A stretch of DNA of 6,975 nt from an uncultured Prevotellaceae bacterium (lineage in GTDB: Bacteria; Bacteroidota; Bacteroidia; Bacteroidales; Bacteroidaceae). The notes beneath the pieces were generated by a model that did no database searches, was not told the DNA's origin, and saw nothing but the letters and a program-made list of their open reading frames with translations. Below are positions 1 to 6,552 of this stretch, in pieces. Numbering within the stretch: position 1 is the first letter of the stretch; the number at the start of each line of letters is the position of its first letter. The stretch covers positions 1 to 6,975 of the forward strand of contig OMTC01000095.1 in NCBI GenBank assembly GCA_900313845.1. Reading direction: 5' to 3'. A program made the translations under genes and the position numbers.

Positions 1-28
1 TTAAACGTTAAACGTTAAACTTTAAACG
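1..28. repeat. Tandem 7-bp repeat, TTAAACG x4
   Basis: Four adjacent heptamers fill positions 1-7, 8-14, 15-21 and 22-28; all read TTAAACG except the third, which is TTAAACT. The array may continue upstream, outside the window. It lies only 19 bp before the amidase start codon, so it is in or next to that gene's 5' leader. The intervening bases 29-47 are A/T-rich with no Shine-Dalgarno motif, as is usual for Bacteroidetes genes. I see no convincing TAnnTTTG-type promoter element here. Similar 7-bp-period arrays with other units occur in two further spacers of this window. Confidence 0.85.
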
Positions 29-47
29 CAAAATTTTACACGACAAA

Positions 48-2900
48 ATGAAAAGACTCATTATTTATATATTGTTGGCAGGGATGATGCCGAATGCTTT
101 TGCACAGGATTTGCAGAAGATATTCTCGGATTATCTGAAGACCTATACGAGAGCGGATGCGAGACTGAATCCGACTTCTACATTGGAATCATGTAGCGTG
201 AACGACGACAACAAGAGTATCCGATTGACTTGCGGTGGGGGATTTGGCGAACAGTTCTTCACGGAGGAAGCGGTGAATCAGATTTACCGCAATTTCAAGG
301 AATTGCTGCCTAAAAAATATAAGAACTATAAACTGACCATCGTGACGGACCGACATGCTATCGAGGAACTGATTCCGAATGCCATGCGACATGGGAAAAA
401 GGACAAGTCGAGACGTTGGGAATATGAGAGCAAGGATGAAGCGTGGGTGAAGAACCTATCGCGCCCCTACTCTATTCAGGACGGACTGGATGGCACCCAC
501 ATCTCGCTTTGGCAAAGTCATGGAAAGATTTATAGGGAAAACAAAGGCGTGTGGGAATGGCAACGTCCACGCCTCTATTGCACCACCGAGGATTTGTTCA
601 GCCAGACTTTCGTCATTCCTTTTATCATCCCGATGCTGGAGAATGCGGGTGCAACGGTTTATACGCCACGCGAAAGGGATTGGCAGCGGCATGAGGTGAT
701 TGTGGATAATGATGCTCCCAAGCGAGAAGGACTCTATTTGGAGGACGTGGCATACCGTCGGGCAAAGTACAAATGGCATACAAGTGAGCCATACGGATTT
801 GCCCGCATCAAGAATGTGTATTATGCAGGAGAGAATCCCTTTACTCATGGCACAGCACGCTACGTGCAGAGCGTAAGTTCGGAACGCAATGCAACGATTG
901 CACAATGGGTGCCCAATATACCTGAGGAGGGACGATATGCGGTCTATGTGTCGTATCAGAGTTTTGAGAACTCCGTGAAGGATGCCCGCTACACCGTTTT
1001 CCACAAGGGAGGCATCACGGAATTCAGCGTGAACCAACAAATGGGTGGCAGCACATGGGTGTATCTCGGCACATTCGAGTTCGACCCAGGAGAGCACGAC
1101 TATGGCATGGTGGTGCTGTCGAACGTGAGCAAGCACAATGGAATCGTTTCCGCAGATGCCGTGCGATTCGGTGGCGGTATGGGCAATATCGCTCGTGGCA
1201 GTTTGAGAAACTCGGGAGGTACGACCAGCGGTTTGCCTCGATGGGCAGAAGCAGCTCGCTACAGTACACAATGGGCGGGTATGCCCGACAGTGTGTGCGA
1301 CAAATATGCCACTGAGAATGACTACAACAGCGACATCAACAGTCGTCCACTTTCCACGAACGAGCTGAGTGGTGGTTCGGTGTATATGCCTAACAGCAGG
1401 GGACGCAAGGTTCCTATTGAATTGTCGATGGCATTCCACACGGATGCAGGCTATTTTGCCGACGACACTTTTGTGGGTTCGCTCTCGATTTGCTCCACCG
1501 ATTTCTTCGGAGGCAAGACCGATGCCGGCGTGGATCGCTATGTGAGTCGCGACCTTTGCAATATGCTGCTTGCCAATCTGAACACGGATTTGAAGCAGTA
1601 CAAATGGCAAGTCAGAAAGCTCTGGAACAGGAATTACGGTGAGACACGTATGCCTCAAGTGCCATCGGTGATTCTCGAAATGCTTTCGCACCAGAACTTT
1701 GCAGATATGCGTTTGGGCTATGACCCTCAGTTTAAGTTCGACCTCAGCCGCTCGGTGTATAAGACCGTAGTGAAATATCTGGCGGAGATGCACAACCGCA
1801 ACTATGTGATTCAACCTCTGCCGGTGAAGGATTTTGCCATTACGCTCAATGAAAACAAGAGCGAGGCTACACTCACTTGGGAAGCTCAGCGCGACCCACT
1901 CGAACCAACAGCCAATGCCACAGGCTATGTGGTTTATATGCGAGAGGGTTACGACGATTTCGACAACGGACGAGTGGTGCATGGCAATTCATTCACCATG
2001 AAACTCGTGAAGGATAAGATTTATTCGTTCCGAGTGTGTGCCCTGAACAAGGGTGGAAAGAGTTTCCCTTCTGAAACACTCTCTGTGTGCAATGCATCGA
2101 GAAACGAAGGAACCGTGCTGATAGTCAACGCTTTCACTCGACTTTCAGGACCAGCAGTCATCAATACGGAAACACGTCAAGGCTTCGACCTGGATACCGA
2201 CCCAGGTGTGCCATACGGTGCTTACGCTGGATTCTGTGGCCGTCAGATTGGTTTCGATAGAGCTAATATCGGTTCGGAATCCACCACAGGACTGGGATAT
2301 AGCGGTTCGGAGTTGGAAGGAAAAGTGGTGATGGGCAACACCTTCGACTACGTTTTCCTGCACGGAAAAGGCATACAACTCACGGGCAAGCACTCGTTCA
2401 TCTCTTGCAGTGAATCAGCTTTCTTGAACCAAAAACATGATTTTGGCAATTTCAAGATGCTCGATGTGATTTACGGCGTGCAGAAGAATTTCAACAGTAT
2501 GACCGCCAATATCATCAATAATTTCTGTCACGAAGGAGGACGCGTGTTTGTGAGCGGTGCAAACCTTTACAAGAACGGTTTGCAATGCCCTGCCCTCAAG
2601 GCAACACTCTATAGTACAGTCAATTCGAAGAGTGTCAATCAGGTGTCTGGTTCGGGACTGAACTTCGGCATTTATCGAGAGCTGAATGACCAAAGCTATG
2701 CGGTGCCTCAGCCAGAAACTATCAACCCCACTGGTGGTGCTTTTGCGATGCTCGCTTACTCCAATGGTCTTCCTGCCGCTGTGGCTTACGACGGTTCGGA
2801 TTACAAAGCCATCACTTTTGGTTTTCCTCTCGAAAGCATCACGGATGCAAGAAGCCGCAATCGATTGATGGAAGCTGTGGTGAACTTCCTGTGCAGATGA
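48..2900 (+). CDS. Exported N-acetylmuramoyl-L-alanine amidase-like protein with inserted golvesin-like domain, Fn3 and Rossmann-like C-terminal domain
   Basis: 950 residues with a signal peptide (Lys2-Arg3, hydrophobic 4-14, probable cleavage AFA|Q at 19/20); no lipobox, so periplasmic or secreted. I read the catalytic fold as an Amidase_3-type zinc amidase in two halves. The first half holds SHG with His158, then TTEDL with Glu181, and a segment ending in TPRERD that resembles the usual 'GAxVxxTRxxD' strand. The second half holds FHTDAG with His464 and VILEML with Glu544. These match the family's His/Glu/His zinc ligands and catalytic Glu. A golvesin/Xly-type beta domain (about 225-375, including YYAGENP and ending ADAVRFGGG) lies between the halves. 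A fibronectin type III domain follows (about 590-685), then a C-terminal domain (688-950) that begins with a VLIVNAF strand and ends in GFPLESI plus a helix, like glutamine-amidotransferase or ThuA-type folds. Homologues are often labelled 'xanthan lyase' because of the golvesin-like domain; nothing here supports lyase activity. The likely substrate is peptidoglycan, by inference. Confidence 0.8.
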   Translation: MKRLIIYILLAGMMPNAFAQDLQKIFSDYLKTYTRADARLNPTSTLESCSVNDDNKSIRLTCGGGFGEQFFTEEAVNQIYRNFKELLPKKYKNYKLTIVTDRHAIEELIPNAMRHGKKDKSRRWEYESKDEAWVKNLSRPYSIQDGLDGTHISLWQSHGKIYRENKGVWEWQRPRLYCTTEDLFSQTFVIPFIIPMLENAGATVYTPRERDWQRHEVIVDNDAPKREGLYLEDVAYRRAKYKWHTSEPYGFARIKNVYYAGENPFTHGTARYVQSVSSERNATIAQWVPNIPEEGRYAVYVSYQSFENSVKDARYTVFHKGGITEFSVNQQMGGSTWVYLGTFEFDPGEHDYGMVVLSNVSKHNGIVSADAVRFGGGMGNIARGSLRNSGGTTSGLPRWAEAARYSTQWAGMPDSVCDKYATENDYNSDINSRPLSTNELSGGSVYMPNSRGRKVPIELSMAFHTDAGYFADDTFVGSLSICSTDFFGGKTDAGVDRYVSRDLCNMLLANLNTDLKQYKWQVRKLWNRNYGETRMPQVPSVILEMLSHQNFADMRLGYDPQFKFDLSRSVYKTVVKYLAEMHNRNYVIQPLPVKDFAITLNENKSEATLTWEAQRDPLEPTANATGYVVYMREGYDDFDNGRVVHGNSFTMKLVKDKIYSFRVCALNKGGKSFPSETLSVCNASRNEGTVLIVNAFTRLSGPAVINTETRQGFDLDTDPGVPYGAYAGFCGRQIGFDRANIGSESTTGLGYSGSELEGKVVMGNTFDYVFLHGKGIQLTGKHSFISCSESAFLNQKHDFGNFKMLDVIYGVQKNFNSMTANIINNFCHEGGRVFVSGANLYKNGLQCPALKATLYSTVNSKSVNQVSGSGLNFGIYRELNDQSYAVPQPETINPTGGAFAMLAYSNGLPAAVAYDGSDYKAITFGFPLESITDARSRNRLMEAVVNFLCR

Positions 2901-2966
2901 TGCAGGAATGTTTCACCAACAACTTTTCCTAAATAATTGATACCACTCAACTAACTGATAATCACC

Positions 2967-3266
2967 ATGTATAAAATTCAAACTAACAACTCTGGCACCC
3001 GCCACATCGATGTGTCGGAAGAAAACCTGCAAACCATCGAGAAATATGCCTTGCTTGATGGGCTTGTGGCGAGTAATGGAATTGTGGATGAAAGCACGCT
3101 GGAGAAACTGAAACAGAATGTGCGCAGTTTCGTGATGCAAAACGATGATTGCAAGGACCTCATCAAACTTTGCTACGAAGTGCTTTACCACGACAACATG
3201 AAAGTGTATGGCCTCCGCGAGCTCATCATGCTCTATTTGAGTTGGAGCGAGCAAAAGGAAGAATAA
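2967..3266 (+). CDS. Small hypothetical protein upstream of ygiQ
   Basis: 99 residues, not recognised. There is no signal peptide or transmembrane segment, so it is probably cytoplasmic. After a short polar N-terminus (about 1-15) it looks wholly alpha-helical, with helices near 17-36, 41-57 and 60-93. It is acidic, with hydrophobic residues spaced like a small helical bundle, and ends in a charged EQKEE tail. Two Cys (in DDCKDLIKLCYE) are six residues apart and do not form a recognisable metal site. It begins 66 bp after the amidase gene and ends 21 bp before ygiQ on the same strand, so co-transcription with ygiQ is likely. Two overlapping antisense frames (3254-2913, 3166-2978) show nothing protein-like. 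The coding call rests on length, spacing and a plausible helical composition; function is unknown. Confidence 0.72.
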   Translation: MYKIQTNNSGTRHIDVSEENLQTIEKYALLDGLVASNGIVDESTLEKLKQNVRSFVMQNDDCKDLIKLCYEVLYHDNMKVYGLRELIMLYLSWSEQKEE

Positions 3267-3287
3267 CTTTTTTTCTATCCAAAGTCA

Positions 3288-5165
3288 ATGAACGACCCAC
3301 ATCGTCATCAACTCACCGACTGGCTCCCTACCACCAAAAAGGAAATGGAACTGAGGGGCTGGGATGCACTGGACGTGATTTTGTTCAGTGGAGATGCCTA
3401 TGTGGATCATCCTTCCTTTGCGGCAGCAGTGATAGGACGATTGTTGGAACTGGAGGGACTTCGTGTTGCTATTGTGCCTCAACCCGATTGGCATGGCGAT
3501 TTCAGAGATTTCAAGAAATTGGGACGTCCTCGCCTTTTCTTCGGCATTGCTCCTGGATGCATGGATTCGATGGTGAACAAATATACGGCAGCGCGTAGGC
3601 TTCGCTCGGAAGATGCCTATTCACCCGATGGCAGACACGACATGCGTCCTGAATACCCCACTATCGTCTATACGAAAATTCTCAAGCAACTCTTTCCTGA
3701 CACACCCGTCATAGTAGGTGGTATCGAAGCATCCTTGCGACGACTTACCCACTACGACTATTGGAGTGACTCGCTGAAACGCTGCATCCTCTGCGATTGT
3801 GGAGCGGACCTGTTAGTTTATGGCATGGGTGAGAAACCCATGACCTCTCTGGTGCGTTTGCTCACAGATGAACTGAACCATCAGAACTTAGAACATATCA
3901 ATAGCCAGACTTTCCGTAATCTCATGCTTCGTTTTCCTCAGCGGCAAACAGTGCTTTTGCTATCAGAGAAAGAGATTCCTGGAGGCATCAAAGCCGACGA
4001 CATCGTTCTTCATTCGCATGAGGAATGTCTGAAGAACAAACTGTTTCAAGCGGAGAATTTCCGACACATTGAGGAGGAATCGAACAAATACGAAGCACAG
4101 CGCATCGTGCAAAAGGTGGGGAATCAGTATGCCGTGGTCTTTCCTCCTTATCAACCCATGACACAGGATGAGCTCGACCTCTCCTTCGACCTTCCTTACA
4201 CACGTTTGCCTCATCCAAAATACAAGGGAAAGCGCATTCCTGCCTACGAAATGATTAAGTTCTCGGTCTGTCTGCATCGAGGATGTTTTGGAGGTTGTGC
4301 TTTCTGCACCATTTCTGCCCACCAAGGCAAATTCATCACTTCACGCAGTAAGGAAAGTATTCTGAAAGAAGTGAATGCCATCATTCAAATGCCTGATTTC
4401 AAGGGGTATTTGAGCGATTTGGGAGGACCCAGTGCCAACATGTATGCCATGCATGGCAAAGACCTCAACATCTGTCATAAGTGCAAACGCCCTTCTTGCA
4501 TTCATCCGAATGTGTGCAAGAATCTGAATACAGACCATGGTCAATTGCTCGACATCTACCGCTCGGTGGATGCCCTCCCTGGCATCAAGAAGAGTTTTAT
4601 TGGTAGCGGTGTGCGCTACGATTTGCTGTTGCACGACACTGGCAACGAAAAGATAAACCGAACCAATGCTGAATACACCCGCGAACTGATTGTGAAGCAT
4701 GTGAGTGGACGCTTGAAGATTGCTCCAGAACACACCTCCGACCGTGTGCTCAGTCTCATGCGAAAACCATCCTTCCGACTCTTCTACGACTTCAAACGCA
4801 TTTTCGACAAAATCAACAAGGAGCAGCACCTCAACCAACAACTCATCCCTTACTTCATCAGCAGTCACCCCGGTTGCACGGAGGAGGACATGGCAGAATT
4901 GGCTGTCATCACAAAGAACCTAGATTTCAAACTGGAGCAAGTGCAGGACTTCACCCCTACTCCAATGACGGTGAGCACAGAATGTTGGTACACAGGTTTC
5001 CACCCTTACACGCTTCAACCTGTCTTTTCCGCTAAATCGCCAAAAGACAAGCTGGCTCAACGTCAATTCTTCTTTTGGTACAAACCAGCAGAACGCCAAA
5101 AGATTATCAACGAACTACGACGACTCCATCGCCAAGACTTGATTGACAAACTGTTTAGGAAATGA
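3288..5165 (+). CDS. ygiQ: YgiQ family radical SAM protein (UPF0313)
   Basis: 625 residues, cytoplasmic. The radical SAM cluster motif CxxxCxxC is intact at Cys333, Cys337 and Cys340 (RGCFGGCAFC) and should bind the [4Fe-4S] cluster that cleaves S-adenosylmethionine. The N-terminal YgiQ-specific domain (about 1-310) has the family's opening LTDWLPTTKKEM, GDAYVDHPSF (35-44) and GGIEASLRR (144-152). Downstream are a second conserved Cys group (Cys396, 399, 404, 410), the segment SGVRYDLL, and APEH at 479-482. The C-terminal part (about 550-625, QVQDFTPTPM onward) matches DUF3362 but stops soon after; the E. coli protein has a tail of about 100 residues more. The start is supported by the conserved N-terminal block 8 residues later; no Shine-Dalgarno motif precedes it. 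The reaction catalysed is, to my knowledge, not established. The gene follows the small hypothetical gene by 21 bp and faces the hydrolase gene. Confidence 0.95.
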   Translation: MNDPHRHQLTDWLPTTKKEMELRGWDALDVILFSGDAYVDHPSFAAAVIGRLLELEGLRVAIVPQPDWHGDFRDFKKLGRPRLFFGIAPGCMDSMVNKYTAARRLRSEDAYSPDGRHDMRPEYPTIVYTKILKQLFPDTPVIVGGIEASLRRLTHYDYWSDSLKRCILCDCGADLLVYGMGEKPMTSLVRLLTDELNHQNLEHINSQTFRNLMLRFPQRQTVLLLSEKEIPGGIKADDIVLHSHEECLKNKLFQAENFRHIEEESNKYEAQRIVQKVGNQYAVVFPPYQPMTQDELDLSFDLPYTRLPHPKYKGKRIPAYEMIKFSVCLHRGCFGGCAFCTISAHQGKFITSRSKESILKEVNAIIQMPDFKGYLSDLGGPSANMYAMHGKDLNICHKCKRPSCIHPNVCKNLNTDHGQLLDIYRSVDALPGIKKSFIGSGVRYDLLLHDTGNEKINRTNAEYTRELIVKHVSGRLKIAPEHTSDRVLSLMRKPSFRLFYDFKRIFDKINKEQHLNQQLIPYFISSHPGCTEEDMAELAVITKNLDFKLEQVQDFTPTPMTVSTECWYTGFHPYTLQPVFSAKSPKDKLAQRQFFFWYKPAERQKIINELRRLHRQDLIDKLFRK

Positions 5166-5183
5166 AGAACAGTCGCTTCGCTT

Positions 5184-5281
5184 AAATGAAGAATGAAGAA
5201 TGTAGAATAAAGAATGAAAATTACTCATCCTATGGGCTTGGTAAAATGCATTCTTCATTCTACATTCTTCATTCTTCATTT
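5184..5281. repeat. 33-bp inverted repeat built of 7-bp units, between convergent genes
   Basis: The left arm (5184-5216) and right arm (5249-5281) are reverse complements at 32 of 33 positions, the only mismatch being A5209 against C5256. A 32-bp spacer (5217-5248) separates them. Each arm is itself a heptamer array: AATGAAG-like units at 5185, 5192, 5199, 5206 and 5213, and CATTCTT-like units at 5249, 5256, 5263 and 5270. An isolated AATGAAG at 5161-5167 overlaps the ygiQ stop codon. The element fills most of the 121-bp convergent spacer, starting 18 bp past the ygiQ stop and ending 5 bp before the hydrolase stop. Transcripts from either side could fold into a long hairpin, so a role as bidirectional terminator or mRNA 3'-end stabiliser is plausible. 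There is no GC-rich stem with a following U tract, so it is not a canonical intrinsic terminator. No transposase is present; a MITE-like origin is possible. Confidence 0.92.
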
Positions 5282-5286
5282 TATTC

Positions 5287-6450
5287 CTATAGGTGTTTCT
5301 TGAAAAACTCCAGCACTTTCTTTTGTGATTCCACTCCGCAGCTATGCGGAATGTCCCATAGTTCTGTGACAAGTTTGTCTTCTGCCCCTTGACTTTTCCA
5401 CACTTCATGCATCACATCAAAAGCCTTTTCCACTCCAGGAACGGGGAAAAGTTTGTCTTGCTTTCCGTTGATGAAAAGCATCGGTTTAGGACATGCCAAA
5501 GAAGCGATGTGAGGATAATCAAGCCAACGGCGCAAACCAGGGATGCAATTCGCAAAACCACCGTTCTCACTGCGTCCATACTTGGTGGTGAGTTGCACAT
5601 CGGATGTCACCATCCAGCACACCGCTGCTCCCACTTTGATTCTGTCGCTCAAAGCAGAGAGCATCCAAGCTCGGTAAGCACCCATCGAGCAACCCATGCA
5701 CCCTATTCGCTCTGCATCCACACAGGGCAGCGTCGCCAAGAATTCCGTTCCACTGATGTCGTCGTATGTCATGTAAGCCGAAAGGTCCACGCCATACATC
5801 ATCATGTTTCCCGCAATCATGTCGAAGTGCGTTCGGCTGACCCCTTCAGCTCTTCCTCGTTCACCCCACATGGGAGCATCGGCAGAGAAAACCACATAAC
5901 CATTCTTTGCAAGATAGTCGCCTACGTATTGCCCATCGTACAGATTCGCCGCCCAAGCATCAGCATCTTCCACCACTTCTGCACTCTCTGAAAACGGACG
6001 AATCATCTTTTCCTTACCAATGAAAAGATGTGCACCGTGGTCGTGCAAAGCATTCACAGCAGGGAAAGGACCTTCCCCATCCGGAATCAGTAGCAAAGCC
6101 CTCACTGGATAGTACTCAGAAAGCTGAATCTCAATTTTCTGAGCCTTATAGCCATCCCTCTGTTCTTCAGCCAAAACATTCATCTGATAACCTCCTTTGG
6201 CTGGAGGTGGAGGAGTGAGCATACATTCAAAAACTTTCTCCCTTGCCACCTTCTTCCACTTCTTGAAGTTTTTGATTTTACTGTTTCCCCATGCCAAAGG
6301 ATAGTCCAAATCAGCAATCAACTTCTCAGCATAAACAGGCATGTTTTTGTAGAACTCATAGTTCTCCCGTTTCTGCACCTTCTCTTTGTTTTGTGCATTC
6401 AAAGAAAGAGAGCAGAGGAATAGAGCCAAACAGAAAAATGATTTTGTCAT
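5287..6450 (-). CDS. Secreted alpha/beta hydrolase (dienelactone hydrolase / acetyl-esterase-like)
   Basis: 387 residues. The N-terminus is a signal peptide (Lys3, hydrophobic 5-17, probable cleavage LNA|Q at 19/20); Cys7 and Cys13 lack a proper lipobox, so export without lipidation is more likely. The alpha/beta hydrolase fold is clear. The nucleophile elbow is GCSMG with Ser255, the acid is probably Asp332 in NGKQDKLFP, and the base is His369 in DIPHSCG; HDHG at 136-139 fits the oxyanion region. An insertion-like ADAPMWGERGR (190-200) precedes the nucleophile. The layout resembles the Bacteroidetes 'Abhydrolase_7' / dienelactone-hydrolase-like exported esterases; it lacks the GCSRxG elbow of CE15 glucuronoyl esterases. 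It lies 102 bp downstream of a pectinesterase gene on the same strand, which suggests it removes an acyl group from pectin or a linked glycan. That substrate is inferred from context only; a peptidase or lactonase role cannot be excluded. Confidence 0.85.
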   Translation of the reverse strand: MTKSFFCLALFLCSLSLNAQNKEKVQKRENYEFYKNMPVYAEKLIADLDYPLAWGNSKIKNFKKWKKVAREKVFECMLTPPPPAKGGYQMNVLAEEQRDGYKAQKIEIQLSEYYPVRALLLIPDGEGPFPAVNALHDHGAHLFIGKEKMIRPFSESAEVVEDADAWAANLYDGQYVGDYLAKNGYVVFSADAPMWGERGRAEGVSRTHFDMIAGNMMMYGVDLSAYMTYDDISGTEFLATLPCVDAERIGCMGCSMGAYRAWMLSALSDRIKVGAAVCWMVTSDVQLTTKYGRSENGGFANCIPGLRRWLDYPHIASLACPKPMLFINGKQDKLFPVPGVEKAFDVMHEVWKSQGAEDKLVTELWDIPHSCGVESQKKVLEFFKKHL

Positions 6451-6465
6451 GAGTTTATTCTTTTT

Positions 6466-6486
6466 AGGTCAAAGGTCAAAAGTCAA
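6466..6486. repeat. Tandem 7-bp repeat, AGGTCAA x3
   Basis: Three contiguous heptamers at 6466-6472, 6473-6479 and 6480-6486 read AGGTCAA, AGGTCAA and AAGTCAA. On the minus strand this is a TTGACCT-type run ending 15 bp upstream of the hydrolase start codon, so it is probably in or near that gene's leader. The unit differs from the other two arrays of the window but has the same 7-bp period. A role as a promoter or binding site is not shown. Confidence 0.8.
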
Positions 6487-6500
6487 AAGCTTTCATTCTA

Positions 6501-6536
6501 CTCCCCTCGCCCTTTGGAGAGGGGTCGGGGGTGAGG
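6501..6536. repeat. GC-rich intergenic hairpin element
   Basis: CCCCTC (6503-6508) can pair with GAGGGG (6519-6524) around a 10-base loop, and a further G-rich stretch (6527-6531) followed by GTGAG can compete for pairing with the left C-rich side. It stands out as very GC-rich in an otherwise A/T-rich 102-bp spacer. The 'ctcccctc...ggagagggg...gggggtgagg' layout resembles a dispersed repeat that I recall from Bacteroidetes genomes; this is a memory-based match. It lies 17 bp past the pectinesterase stop and could act as its terminator or 3' stabiliser, although no U tract directly follows the stem on the minus strand. Confidence 0.65.
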
Positions 6537-6552
6537 CTTTCTTTTTCCCTGT

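Noticed and set aside
456..1982. A 508-codon open frame on the minus strand, opposite the amidase gene
   Set aside because: It is fully antisense to a gene with a signal peptide and recognisable domains. Its translation is rich in His, Cys, Ile and Arg with no domain pattern, as expected from the complement of a biased coding sequence.
2901..2966. Promoter or terminator between the amidase and the small gene
   Set aside because: I found neither a TAnnTTTG-type -7 element nor a convincing stem-loop in these 66 bp, so no site is called.
3267..3287. T-run (3268-3274) after the small gene as an intrinsic terminator
   Set aside because: No stable stem precedes the T-run and ygiQ starts 13 bp later, so co-transcription is the simpler reading.
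4341..4868. A 175-codon minus-strand frame inside ygiQ
   Set aside because: It overlaps the conserved radical SAM core on the other strand, and its translation shows only Val-rich, low-information sequence.
5115..5408. Small frames on both strands crossing the inverted repeat (minus 5408-5115, plus 5186-5392)
   Set aside because: Their translations show repeated KNEECRMKN / FYILHSSF patterns that simply reflect the heptamer array; they also overlap the ends of two real genes.
5389..5991. A 200-codon plus-strand frame opposite the alpha/beta hydrolase
   Set aside because: The minus strand carries a complete catalytic triad and signal peptide here; the plus-strand translation is His/Ser/Arg-rich and has no recognisable motif.
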